Assembly: GCF_016862275.1 (NCBI RefSeq)
Contig: NZ_BOMQ01000058.1
Location: 1-40,542 of the forward strand
Source of the DNA: Actinoplanes nipponensis
GTDB lineage: Bacteria > Actinomycetota > Actinomycetes > Mycobacteriales > Micromonosporaceae
Reading direction: 5' to 3'
DNA length: 40,542 nt
Position 1 is the stretch's first letter, and each line of letters begins with the position of its first letter. A program made the translations under genes and the position numbers. The notes under the pieces were generated by a model that was not told where the DNA came from, ran no database searches, and saw only the letters and a program-made list of their open reading frames with translations. Below are positions 25,002-33,771 of this stretch, in pieces.

Positions 25002-25537
25002 CGTTCCTCGGTGTTGTACGTGGTGTGTCCGGTCAGCTGGTGCACGGCGGCCCGCGCCGAGGGCAGGTCCACGATCGGCCTCGTGCCGCCCGGCAGGGCG
25101 ACCATGCCGCGCAGCACGTCGCGCCCGGCCCGGGCCCCGGCCTCCTCGACGATGAGCGAGGCCGCCACCCGGACGTGGCCGTCGAGCTCGTGGAAGGCCA
25201 GGGCCAGCGGGGGAACGCCCAGGGCGAGGACGAGCCAGCGCGGGCGTTCCGGCAGGGGGTGTCCGAGCAGGGCGGCCAGGTCGTAGACGGGCACGATGGC
25301 GCCGGTGAAGCCGGCCACCCCGAGCAGCGCCGGCTGCGGGCCGGGGAGCGGGGTGACCGGCCGGTCGGAGTGCACCCCGCGGGCCTGGGCGAGGCGCAGC
25401 GCGTACGGGCGTCCCCCGGCCCGGATCGCGAGCAGCTCGGCGTGTTCGGCGTCGTGCTGGCGCGCCGGCTCGGCGAACGAGCGGTCGAAGTCGTCGCGCA
25501 ACGCCGCCAGGCGGTCGGTCACCTCGGTGGGGCTCAT
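24998..25537 (-). CDS. cheW: CheW adaptor (downstream copy)
   Basis: A 179-residue coupling protein that links receptor tips to CheA. The CheW fold is visible from about residue 36 on: YALRLAQARGVHS, LLGVAGFTGAIVPVYDLAALLG and RPIVDLPSA near the C-terminus. An N-terminal helical extension of about 35 charged residues precedes it. The ATG at 25537 overlaps the cheR stop as ATGA. The operon encodes two unlike CheW proteins, this one directly before the receptor gene; they may form different array contacts. Divergent compared with enterobacterial CheW but within the range seen in alternative chemosensory systems. Confidence 0.85.
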   Translation of the reverse strand: MSPTEVTDRLAALRDDFDRSFAEPARQHDAEHAELLAIRAGGRPYALRLAQARGVHSDRPVTPLPGPQPALLGVAGFTGAIVPVYDLAALLGHPLPERPRWLVLALGVPPLALAFHELDGHVRVAASLIVEEAGARAGRDVLRGMVALPGGTRPIVDLPSARAAVHQLTGHTTYNTEER

Positions 25538-26910
25538 CGGTACGCCCCGCAGGCGTCCAGCTCGGCCCGGCACAGGTTGGTCAGGGCGATCCGGCCGAAA
25601 CCGCCGCCGAACAGGGTCAGCCGCTCCTCGCGTTCCCCGCGCAACAGGGTCAGCGCCCGGTCCAGCTCTTCTCCGGCGAGCCGGTTCTCGCCGCGCCGGC
25701 GGGCGAGCAGGCCCAGCCGCAGCCGGGGCATCGCGAATTCCGGGTCGAGGTGGGCGGCGAGCCGGTAGTGCCCGATCGCCCCGTCCACGGCCGCGCCGCC
25801 CTCGAGACAGACCGCGAGCTGGTGGTGGGCGTCGGGGTGGAGCCCGTCGGCGTCGAGCAGCCGCCGGCACTGCGTCTCGGCGTCGGCGAGGCGCCCGGTG
25901 TGGGCCAGCAGCACCGCGTGCAGCAACTTCTCGCGTGGCTCCGGCTTGGCGGGGGGCTCGGCCTCGAGGAGCCGCAGCGCGTCGGCGAAGCGTTCCTGCA
26001 GGAGCAGCCGGGTCGCGTGCTCGTAGCTGTCGGCCTCCGCCGGTGGCGGGGCGGGCCGCGGGGCCAGCTCCGGGACGGTGGCGGGCGTCGCCGTCGCGCC
26101 GGGCCGGCGGCGGTAGTAGAAGGTCCCGTGCGTGTGCTGCGGTTCGAGCCCGTCGGGGCTGCTGCCGAGCGAGTCGGTGTGCCCGAGGAACAGGTATCCG
26201 CCCGGGGCGAGCGCCGTGGTCATCCGCGAGATCAGCGAGGACCGGACCTCCGGGGTCAGGTACATCAGCAGGTTCCGGCAGAACACCACGTCGTACTGGT
26301 TCGGCCGCCACAGCGCCGCGTCGGGCGACGCCACGTTGTACTGCCGGAACCGCACGGCCGACCGGATGTCGGCGGCGAGTTCGAAGCCGCCCTCGTGGGC
26401 CCGGAAGTAGCGGCGCCGGACCGCCTGGGGCGTCTCGCGCAGGGCCCAGCCGGAGTACTGCGCCTTGATCGCCTGGCGCAGCACGGCCGGGTTGGCGTCC
26501 AGGCCGTGCACCGAGATGGTCCAGTCCGCGCCGGACAGCACCTCGCGAGCCACGATCGCCAGCGTGTACGCCTCCTCGCCCGAGGAGCAGCCGACCGACA
26601 GCATGCGCAGCGTCCGCTCGGCCGACCGGGCCCGGATGCGCCCGGGGAGCGCCGCCGCGAGGGCCTCGAACTGCTCCCGGTGGCGGTAGAAGTAGGTCTC
26701 GTTGATGGTCAGCGTCTCGGCGAGCGTGGTGAGTTCCGCGTCCCAGGCCGGCCCGGCGAGCCGGCTCAGGTACCCGCCCGGGCTGAGCCCGTGCGTCTGG
26801 GCGCGGGCGTGCAGCACCCGGTCGAGCTGCGGGGCGTCGTGGTCGTCGAAGGTCAGCCCGAGCCTGGTGGCCAGCAGGGACCGGAACGTGGCCACCTGGG
26901 CGGCGCTCAT
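25534..26910 (-). CDS. cheR: CheR methyltransferase with C-terminal TPR-like extension
   Basis: A 458-residue protein. Residues about 1-270 form a CheR-type SAM-dependent methyltransferase that methylates receptor glutamates: the N-terminal helical domain ends in LTINETYFYRHREQF, the SAM site is LSVGCSSGEEAYTLAI, and YDVVFCRNLLMYLT plus GGYLFLGHTDSL follow. Residues about 300-458 are helical repeats with TPR character (ATRLLLQERFADALRLLEAE, HHQLAVCLEGGAAVDGAIGHY), as in CheR-TPR fusions of alternative chemosensory systems. TPRs may anchor the enzyme because the receptor lacks the CheR-binding pentapeptide. Start ATG 26910, overlapping the first cheW stop as ATGA. Confidence 0.94.
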   Translation of the reverse strand: MSAAQVATFRSLLATRLGLTFDDHDAPQLDRVLHARAQTHGLSPGGYLSRLAGPAWDAELTTLAETLTINETYFYRHREQFEALAAALPGRIRARSAERTLRMLSVGCSSGEEAYTLAIVAREVLSGADWTISVHGLDANPAVLRQAIKAQYSGWALRETPQAVRRRYFRAHEGGFELAADIRSAVRFRQYNVASPDAALWRPNQYDVVFCRNLLMYLTPEVRSSLISRMTTALAPGGYLFLGHTDSLGSSPDGLEPQHTHGTFYYRRRPGATATPATVPELAPRPAPPPAEADSYEHATRLLLQERFADALRLLEAEPPAKPEPREKLLHAVLLAHTGRLADAETQCRRLLDADGLHPDAHHQLAVCLEGGAAVDGAIGHYRLAAHLDPEFAMPRLRLGLLARRRGENRLAGEELDRALTLLRGEREERLTLFGGGFGRIALTNLCRAELDACGAYR

Positions 26911-27398
26911 GCCGGCACCGCCGTGGCGGCCGCGGCGGCCCACACCTCGTCGGGCACGAGTCGCATGCTCCGCAGCACCAGCACCGGCGCGGCGTCGATC
27001 GTGCCCACGCCGGCGACCAGCCGGGCGGGCGCCTCCCCGAGCAGGGCCTCGTGGTGCCCGGCGGCGCCCGTGCCGATCGCCCGGACGCCCTGGATCTCCC
27101 CGGTCGCCAGGGCCACCGGGCCGCGGTCGGTCCGGACCGCGACGAAGCGGGTGACCCGGGCCTCGGCCCCGCCCAGCAGCCGGGCCACGTCGATGACCAG
27201 CGTGGGGGCGCCTCGCATGATGCAGATGCCGGTCACGAACGCGGGGGTGCCGGCGAGGGGATGGGTGGCCAGCGGGCGCATCGTCTCGATGACCTCGCCC
27301 AGGCGCAGGGCGCAGAGCAGCGCTCCGGCGCGGAAGACGAGCGAGTCGTCCCCTGCCGTCCCCTCGGTCGATGGCGCTATTTGTCCGGGCTGCACCAT
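26907..27398 (-). CDS. CheW-like protein, first gene of the chemosensory operon
   Basis: A 163-residue CheW-domain protein: VFRAGALLCALRLGEVIETMRP, TGICIMRGAPTLVIDVARLLGG and RFVAVRTDRGPVALATGEI mark the fold. It is shorter than, and clearly different from, the second CheW protein of the operon, so the two are not recent duplicates. The ATG at 27398 sits six bases after a TAGCCT box with no ribosome site, so the whole operon probably starts as a leaderless transcript here. The gene overlaps cheR by four bases. It may serve as adaptor or as regulator of the kinase array. Confidence 0.86.
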   Translation of the reverse strand: MVQPGQIAPSTEGTAGDDSLVFRAGALLCALRLGEVIETMRPLATHPLAGTPAFVTGICIMRGAPTLVIDVARLLGGAEARVTRFVAVRTDRGPVALATGEIQGVRAIGTGAAGHHEALLGEAPARLVAGVGTIDAAPVLVLRSMRLVPDEVWAAAAATAVPA

Positions 27399-27404
27399 TC
27401 GCTC

Positions 27405-27410
27405 AGGCTA
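27405..27410 (-). promoter_or_regulatory. Leaderless-type -10 box of the chemosensory operon
   Basis: TAGCCT on the minus strand ends six bases before the ATG at 27398. The upstream 30 bases are AT-richer than average. No Shine-Dalgarno sequence precedes the first gene. Confidence 0.5.
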
Positions 27411-27472
27411 GCGGGCATTTCTGCCGCATTAGCGAGAACGTTTCAGTCTGCCGCGTCTCCTGCGCCACACCG

Positions 27473-29140
27473 TCACCGTTCGGCCCGGTCCGGCCGGTCG
27501 TGCTCCCCGCCGAACCAGGCCCGGGCCTCCGCGGGGTCGTCGACATCGTGCCGGCGTGCCTGTGCGGGCGCCGGGGATCCGGCGGGCCTGGCCGGCCCGG
27601 CGGGACCAGCCGGCTCGCCTTGCGCGCCCGGCTCGCCTTGCGCGCCCGGCCCGTCAGGCGCTACCGGCCCGTCATGCGCTACCGGCCCGTCATGCGCGCT
27701 CGGCCCGCCCGGCCCGACCGCGGGCCGCGGGGTGGGCCGCGCGGTGGGGTCCGCCGGCCGGTCCGCCTCGGTGCCGAAGCCCGCCCCGGCCGCCGGCAAC
27801 CCGAAGGAGACCTCGGCCTCCGGAAACGGCCCGACCGGGAGCCGCCGCCGGCCGGCCGGCCCGCCGTCGCCGATCACCACCGGCGCCGCGGCGGCCGGCG
27901 CCCACGGCGCAGCCGCCGGGACCGCGCGGCCCGCCGTGCTCCCCGCCGGCCGGATCCCGCGGGGCGTGAAGTCGGAGGTGATCCGGGCGGACCGGGCCCA
28001 GGCGCCCGGTCCGCTCCCGGCGCCGGGGTGCGCGACCGGGTCCGCCGCGGTGTCGTCGCCGGACGCCGTGGCGCCGGCCCCGGTGGTCTCGCCCCGTGCT
28101 CCGCCGATCCGGGTCGGCCACAGCCGCGGCCGCCGCCGGGCGGCCAGATCCTCCGCCCACCCGAAGGCCAGCACCGCCACCAGCGTCAGGGCCAGCGAGG
28201 CGACCAGGTCCGTCGGCCCGTCCAGATCACCCATGTCGTCCAGGGCGGCCACCGTCAACACCGGCCAGATCGCCGCGATCGCGATGTTGTGCCACAGGTA
28301 GATCGTCACCGCCCGGGCGTTCAGCAAGTTCACCAGGCCGTCCAGCCGCGGCGCCCGCTCCAGCCAGGACATGTCCGGCTGCCAGCGCAGCGCCAGCAGG
28401 ACGAAGGCCAGCGACCACAGCGCCTGCGACTCCGACACGTCGTTGAGGTCCCAGCCGGATTCCGCCGCGTGGCCGCGCAGCCAGTACAGCGCGGCCAGGC
28501 CGAGGGCCGCCGCGGCCGCCACCACCAGGCCGGGGCGGATCCGGGCGAGGCGGCCGTCGTGGTGCGCGAAGCCCGCGATCCAGCACGCGCCGTAGGTGGC
28601 GAAGTCCCACATCGCCGCGTCGGCCCGGCCGAACGGCAGCGCGAAGCCGGTCTTGTCCAGCACCGCCATCAGCACGACGGGCGCGGCCACCGCGCCCCAG
28701 CCGATCTTCCGGTACGCCCGGTACAGCAGCGGCGACAGCAGCACGAACCACAGGTACGCCCGGATGTACCAGAGCGGCTCCCAGGCGTCGATGCCCTGCC
28801 GGCTGCCCGGCGGGTCGCCGACCGGCAGCAGCCACAGCCCGAGCTTCCAGCTCAGCGGCTCGTCGCCGCCGTCCTCCGAGCGCCAGCCCAGGTACAGCAT
28901 GACCGGCACCACGACCGCCGCGAGCAGCCACAGCGGCGGCAGCAGCCGGCGCAGCCGGGAGGTGATCACCTGACCCGCCGTCCGCCGGTCCAGCGAGGCC
29001 GCGGTGAGGGAGCCGGCCAGGGCGAACATGATGCCCATGGCGGGCAGCAGGATCGACAGCCACGGCCAGCCGAACAGGTGGTAGACGATCACCCGGACGA
29101 TGGCGGCGGCGCGGAGCAGGTCGAGATAGCGGTTGCGCAC
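27473..29140 (-). CDS. Acyltransferase-3 membrane protein with long disordered tail
   Basis: A 555-residue protein of the acyltransferase-3 (AT3) family, membrane enzymes that acylate surface sugars, lipids or antibiotics. It begins RNRYLDLLRAAAIVRVIVYH, the normal AT3 start with the catalytic-type His at the end of helix 1, and has about ten transmembrane helices up to residue 330 (PLWYIRAYLWFVLLSPLLY, TIYLWHNIAIAAIWPVL among them). The remaining 225 residues are a cytoplasmic Gly/Pro/Ala/Asp-rich tail, including five 18-base tandem repeats. Start: GTG 29140, six bases after a TAGCGT box. The tail is unusual for AT3 enzymes and may have no fixed structure. The acceptor molecule cannot be told. 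It lies divergent to a secreted CAP-domain protein and upstream of, but apparently not co-transcribed with, the chemosensory genes. Confidence 0.88.
   Translation of the reverse strand: MRNRYLDLLRAAAIVRVIVYHLFGWPWLSILLPAMGIMFALAGSLTAASLDRRTAGQVITSRLRRLLPPLWLLAAVVVPVMLYLGWRSEDGGDEPLSWKLGLWLLPVGDPPGSRQGIDAWEPLWYIRAYLWFVLLSPLLYRAYRKIGWGAVAAPVVLMAVLDKTGFALPFGRADAAMWDFATYGACWIAGFAHHDGRLARIRPGLVVAAAAALGLAALYWLRGHAAESGWDLNDVSESQALWSLAFVLLALRWQPDMSWLERAPRLDGLVNLLNARAVTIYLWHNIAIAAIWPVLTVAALDDMGDLDGPTDLVASLALTLVAVLAFGWAEDLAARRRPRLWPTRIGGARGETTGAGATASGDDTAADPVAHPGAGSGPGAWARSARITSDFTPRGIRPAGSTAGRAVPAAAPWAPAAAAPVVIGDGGPAGRRRLPVGPFPEAEVSFGLPAAGAGFGTEADRPADPTARPTPRPAVGPGGPSAHDGPVAHDGPVAPDGPGAQGEPGAQGEPAGPAGPARPAGSPAPAQARRHDVDDPAEARAWFGGEHDRPDRAER
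27612..27701 (-). repeat. 18-base tandem repeats in the AT3 tail
   Basis: Five 18-base units in two sub-types: two copies of GGCTCGCCTTGCGCGCCC (27612-27647) followed by three near-copies of GGCCCGTCATGCGCTACC (27648-27701), plus strand reading. They encode hexapeptide repeats such as PGAQGE and PVAHDG, all in frame. Confidence 0.85.
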
Positions 29141-29146
29141 CGGAGC

Positions 29147-29152
29147 ACGCTA
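29147..29152 (-). promoter_or_regulatory. Leaderless-type -10 box of the AT3 gene
   Basis: TAGCGT on the minus strand ends six bases before GTG 29140, the same box and spacing as before the deacetylase gene. Confidence 0.5.
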
Positions 29153-29431
29153 GCCGCGCGCGGACCCCGCCCAGCACCGCCGGAGCGGCCCACAAGTACG
29201 CCCGGCCGGGTGACCCCGAAGGGGTGAAGTGTCCGGTTTGTCAGTGCGATTGTGCGTCGCCCGTGATCCCTTCCCGGGTCGAAGAGCGCAGCTCAGCCCT
29301 CATCAGGTGGGGGTCGTCGGGAGAACGGGCGGAAAACCGGCCGCAGTCACCGCCGGGGGACGGCGCCGTTGGTCCACCTCGGGAGCGGCGTGCACCGGCG
29401 CGGCGCAGCGAGGGCAAAGGGAGTCAACGGG

Positions 29432-30289
29432 ATGCGCAAGCCTGCTGTCGTAGTGGCCGCCGCGGTCTCGGCGGTGCTGGCCGGCGGGGTCATGGTCGCC
29501 ACCACCGCGGGGGCGCAGGAGACCCCGGTCACCCCGGCGGCCCCGGCGATGGCGCTGCCCGAGCTGCCGGCCGTCCCCCAGGCGCCGGGTGATGCCGGCG
29601 GGCCCGTGAACCCGGCGCTGCCCGCCGTACCCGGGGCTGCCGACGGCGCCGCCCCCGCCCGGCCCGGCGCGCCCACCGGCTCGGCGAAGCCGGCGGCGGA
29701 CCGGCCCGGAGCCACCACCGCGGCCGCCCGGCCCCCGGCCCACCCGGCGAACCGCCCGGCGCCCGCGTCGCCGGCGAAGGCCGACGACCGGGCGGACGAG
29801 CAGCCGACGGTGGACAAGCCGGCGCGCACCACCAAGGCGAGCAACGTATCGGCCGCCCAGCGGGACGTCACCACCAGCCAGGCGCTCTCCACCGACCCCG
29901 GGGGATCCGTCCAGCAGCAGGCCCTGGCCCTGGTCAACGAGAACCGGCGGCGCGGCGGCTGCGACGACGTCACCGTGGACCGCCGGCTGATCGTGGCGGC
30001 GAACGGGCACGCCGACGAGATGGCGCGGCGCGGCTACTTCGCGCACGAGGACTCGCGGGGCGGGCGGGCCGGTGACCGGGTGACGGACGCCGGCTACCAG
30101 TGGTCGCGCTACGGCGAGAACATCGCCCGCGGCCAGGACAGCGTCGCCGAGGTCGTGGACGGCTGGATGAGGAGCCCGGAGCACCGGGAGAACATCATGG
30201 ACTGCGGACTGCGTGAGGTCGGCGTCGGCCTGGCCTTCAGCGCCGACCGTACGCCGTACTGGGTGCAGGACTTCGCCACTCCTCAGTGA
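29432..30289 (+). CDS. Secreted CAP/SCP-domain protein (YkwD-like)
   Basis: A 285-residue secreted protein. A signal peptide (1-28, ending AGA) is followed by about 130 residues rich in Pro and Ala, probably a wall-spanning linker, and a C-terminal CAP domain (about 162-285) of the bacterial YkwD type. Family motifs include ALVNENRRRGGC, HADEMARRGYFAHED, RYGENIARGQ and WMRSPEHRENIMDCG, so the conserved His and Glu residues are present. The biochemical role of bacterial CAP proteins is mostly unknown; roles at the cell wall and in spore coats are known for some. The ATG at 29432 follows AAAGGGAG. The 291-base upstream region is long and may carry a structured leader. The L,D-transpeptidase gene follows on the same strand 129 bases later. 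Confidence 0.88.
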   Translation: MRKPAVVVAAAVSAVLAGGVMVATTAGAQETPVTPAAPAMALPELPAVPQAPGDAGGPVNPALPAVPGAADGAAPARPGAPTGSAKPAADRPGATTAAARPPAHPANRPAPASPAKADDRADEQPTVDKPARTTKASNVSAAQRDVTTSQALSTDPGGSVQQQALALVNENRRRGGCDDVTVDRRLIVAANGHADEMARRGYFAHEDSRGGRAGDRVTDAGYQWSRYGENIARGQDSVAEVVDGWMRSPEHRENIMDCGLREVGVGLAFSADRTPYWVQDFATPQ

Positions 30290-30418
30290 TCACGTCTGGA
30301 CGGTGAGCGACAACGGCGGCGGCCGGCGTACCGGTTTCATGCCACAGTCGTCCGCCGGACCTTCCCGGGAGCACGGGTGTGCTTCGATGTGCGGACACAT
30401 CTCCTGGGGAGGACGATT

Positions 30419-31180
30419 TTGGGAGTGCAGCGGGTTTCCGCACGCCTCGCGACCGCCGTGCTGGCGGTTGCGGTCGGCGGTGGGCTCGGCGCTGTGGTGC
30501 TGTCCCCGGGCGCGGCCGGCGCCGCGACCCGGACGGTCAGCGCGACGCCGATGACCGCCGTCGTCGTCACGAGGGCCGCCGCGGCCTCGTGCTCGACGGG
30601 CAAGTACCAGAAGCAGGTCGAGGGCTACCTCAAGAAGATCGGCGGTTACGGCACGGTCTCGGTCGACGGCAAGCAGTCGACCAAGGACTGCGCCGCGATC
30701 AAGAAGTTCCAGACGCGGTTCGGCATCAAGCCGGCCGCGGGACTCGCCGGTCCCACGACGTACGGCGTGGCCAAGCGGCTGGCCGAGACGAAGACGTCGA
30801 AGTGCAACGCCAAGAAGTCGGGCTACACGTTCTGCGTGGACCTGACGCACCAGACGACCTGGGTGATGAAGAACGGCAAGGTGTACGCCAAGCCGACGGT
30901 CACCCGGACCGGCATGAAGGGGTACCGCACGCCGTCGGGCACCTTCAAGATCAACAAGCGGGCCAAGAAGGAATGGTCGGACCCGTACGACGTGTGGCTG
31001 CCGTACTGGCAGCGGTTCGTCGGCGGCCGGGGCTTCCACCAGACCACCACGTACATCCACGACGCGTGGCGGGGTTCGCACGGCTGCGTCAACCTGCTGC
31101 CGGCGGACGCCCAGAAGTACTACAAGATCGGCAAGATCGGCATGACGGTCAAGGTCATCGGCCGCCGGTCGGGCACCTGA
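30419..31180 (+). CDS. Secreted L,D-transpeptidase with peptidoglycan-binding domain
   Basis: A 253-residue secreted enzyme. The signal peptide covers about 1-35 (ending AGA). Residues about 58-122 form a peptidoglycan-binding-1 domain (GKYQKQVEGYLKKIGGYGTV, AIKKFQTRFGIKPAAGLAGP). The YkuD catalytic domain (about 135-248) has H214 in TYIHDAWRGSHGCVNL and the catalytic C223 of SHGC. Such enzymes make 3-3 cross-links in peptidoglycan or attach proteins to it. The start is TTG 30419, five bases after GGGGAGGA; GTG 30425 is an alternative. Unlike its neighbours the protein is Lys-rich (nearly 30 Lys), giving a strongly basic mature protein suited to wall binding. A strong terminator follows the stop. 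Confidence 0.92.
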   Translation: MGVQRVSARLATAVLAVAVGGGLGAVVLSPGAAGAATRTVSATPMTAVVVTRAAAASCSTGKYQKQVEGYLKKIGGYGTVSVDGKQSTKDCAAIKKFQTRFGIKPAAGLAGPTTYGVAKRLAETKTSKCNAKKSGYTFCVDLTHQTTWVMKNGKVYAKPTVTRTGMKGYRTPSGTFKINKRAKKEWSDPYDVWLPYWQRFVGGRGFHQTTTYIHDAWRGSHGCVNLLPADAQKYYKIGKIGMTVKVIGRRSGT

Positions 31181-31196
31181 GCAGTCAGCGACACCG

Positions 31197-31230
31197 CAAC
31201 GGCCCGCCGGCATGAGCCGGCGGGCCGTTG
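31197..31230. terminator. Bidirectional terminator after the L,D-transpeptidase
   Basis: A perfect 15-base inverted repeat (31197-31211, 31216-31230) with an ATGA tetraloop. It starts 17 bases after the transpeptidase stop and lies 16 bases from the convergent 62-codon gene's stop, so it can serve both. Confidence 0.75.
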
Positions 31231-31246
31231 TTCGTCCGGTACGGGG

Positions 31247-31435
31247 TCAGGCCGCGAGCCCGCGGTGGGCCAGCCGGACGTGCGTGGTCAGCACGTCGTG
31301 ACCGGGGAACGCCTTCTCGTCGCCGGCCGCGGTGAGCAGCCTGAGGCCCTCCCGGGTCAGCGTGTACGTGACATCGGTGAAGCGGCTGACCGTGTCGTCG
31401 TGGTGCACGATCGTCAGCTCGTCGGCGCGCTGCAT
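31247..31435 (-). CDS. Small 62-residue unknown protein
   Basis: A 62-residue product I do not recognise. It starts at ATG 31435 with AAGGA about eight bases upstream. The sequence MQRADELTIVHHDDTVSRF opens a compact protein with predicted strands (TDVTYTLTREGLRLLT) and ends THVRLAHRGLAA. No signal peptide, membrane segment or cysteine. Balanced composition, a good ribosome site and a terminator immediately after its stop support a real gene rather than chance. It stands alone between two plus-strand operons. Function unknown. Confidence 0.65.
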   Translation of the reverse strand: MQRADELTIVHHDDTVSRFTDVTYTLTREGLRLLTAAGDEKAFPGHDVLTTHVRLAHRGLAA

Positions 31436-31701
31436 GGTCCCGTCCTTCGCTTACGCAGATGAGGCACGTGACCCGGATTACGGCTGCCGGGGGCTCCCGG
31501 TTCAATCCCTCGGCCGATTGTGCCCGCCTCCCGGGCCGCCCACCAGGTCCGGCAAGAAGTCTCACACCCGCTCATGAGCAGCGCAGTCGCCTATCGGTCG
31601 GGCTCGCGGCGGACAGCCGACAGGCCTGATGTATCAGATCCCACCCGACCGAAATGGATCAGCTGTCCGATCGGCCCGGTTTTTTCGTCGGTCCCTCGGC
31701 A

Positions 31702-31707
31702 TAGAGT
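31702..31707 (+). promoter_or_regulatory. Leaderless-type -10 box of the MacA-like operon
   Basis: TAGAGT ends seven bases before the GTG at 31715. A run of six T bases lies about 17 bases upstream of it. No ribosome site precedes the start. The rest of the gap 31436-31714 shows GATCC-N14-GGATC as a weak inverted repeat and no coding sequence. Confidence 0.5.
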
Positions 31708-31714
31708 GGCGCTC

Positions 31715-33054
31715 GTGTTTCGCCCCCATCGCCGCACCCGCGCCCTGCTGGTCGCGTTCCTGCTGCTGCCGCCGCTGACCGCGGCCTCCTGCGGCGACGA
31801 GCCGTCCGGCCTGACCGTCGGCACCGCCACGACGGGCACCGTCGCCGAGGTCGTGGAGGCCTCCGGCTCGGTCACCGCGCGCGCCGCCGCCACGGTCAGC
31901 TCGCCCGCCGAGGGCACCCTGGCCGAGCTGCGCTTCGACGCCGGCGACCGGGTCAGCAAGGGCCAGGTCGTCGCGGTGATCGACTCGCCCGCCGCCGAGC
32001 GCCGCCTCGAGCAGGCGGCCCGCGCCCTGGACGCGGCCTCCTCCGGCGGCGTGCCGGCCGGCGCCGGGACGGCCGGGTTCACCGCCGCCCGCCGAAGCAC
32101 CGACGTGCGCGCCGACAAGGCGTTCACCGCCGCCCGCGACGCCGCCGAGAAGGTCACCGACCCCGACCTCAAGACCGCCCTGCTGGCCCAGGTCAACGCC
32201 GCCCAGCAGCAGTACGAGGCCGCCTCCGACGCGGCCGGGGCCGCCCTGCGCTCGGTGCAGCGCGGCGTCGCCGGGCTGAGCCAGGCGGTCAACGCGCTCG
32301 GCACGGCCCAGCGGTTGCAGGCCCAGCAGGCGTACGACCTGGCCGAGGCCGCCGTCGACGCGCTCACCCTGCGCGCCCCCGTCTCCGGCGTGGTCCAGCT
32401 CGGCGGCACGGCCACGGGCGGCTCCTCCGCCCTCACCGACCTGCTCGCCGACCCGGCCGCGGCCGCCGCCGCGGGCGCTCCGGCGCAGGCCACCCCGGCC
32501 GGCGTGGATTCCGCCGTGCCGCGCGGCGCGGTGGTCGGCGCGGGCACCCCCATCCTCACCATCGTCGACACCGGCCGGCTCGGCCTGGTCGCCGAGGTCG
32601 ACGAGACCGACGTGCTGCTCGTGCAGGCCGGCGGCAAGGCCACCGCGGAGCTCGACGCGGCCACCGGCGCGACCTACCAGGCCACCGTGCGCGCGGTCGA
32701 CCAGCTGCCCACGACCTCCGCCCGGGGCGGCGTCTCCTACCGCGTGCGGCTCACCCTCGGCCGGGGCCGCTACGCGGACGGCCGGGCCGCGCCGACGCCG
32801 CGGCCGGGCATGAGCGCCATCGTCCGGCTCCAGGTGCGCCAGGCCGCCGACGCGGTGACCGTGCCGGCGTCCGCGGTGGTCTCGGCCGACGGGCGCGACA
32901 CCGTCTGGACCGTGCGGGGCGGCAAGGCCCAGCAGGTGCCGGTCACCCTCGGCGTGCAGGGCGAGGACGTCGTGCAGGTGGTCTCCGGCGTCGGCGCCGG
33001 CCAGCAGATCATCGTGGGCGGCGCCGATCAGGTCAGTCCCGGGCAGCGCGTGCC

Positions 33055-33058
<4 letters not shown>
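31715..33058 (+). CDS. MacA-like periplasmic adaptor (membrane fusion) protein
   Basis: A 447-residue adaptor subunit of a tripartite-type exporter. The signal peptide ends near TAASC, so Cys29 may be lipidated. The barrel-sandwich lipoyl half-motifs are visible before and after the hairpin (TVSSPAEGTLAELRFDAGDRVSKGQ and LRAPVSGVVQLGG). Between them (about 100-215) is a helical hairpin rich in Ala and Gln, and the beta-barrel and membrane-proximal parts follow (VAEVDETDVLLVQAGGKATAEL; VTVPASAVVSADGRDTVW). In Gram-positive bacteria such adaptors work with MacB-like permeases without an outer-membrane channel. Start: GTG 31715 by the TANNNT box seven bases upstream. It overlaps the ATPase gene as GTGA. 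Substrate unknown; peptides or antibiotics are likely classes. Confidence 0.9.

Positions 33059-33767
<709 letters not shown>

Positions 33768-33771
<4 letters not shown>

Noticed and set aside
31441..31535. A tRNA-like stretch with GGTTCAATCCC resembling a T-loop
   Set aside because: The bases flanking the loop do not pair (CCCGG against CCTCG) and no acceptor or anticodon arm can be drawn.
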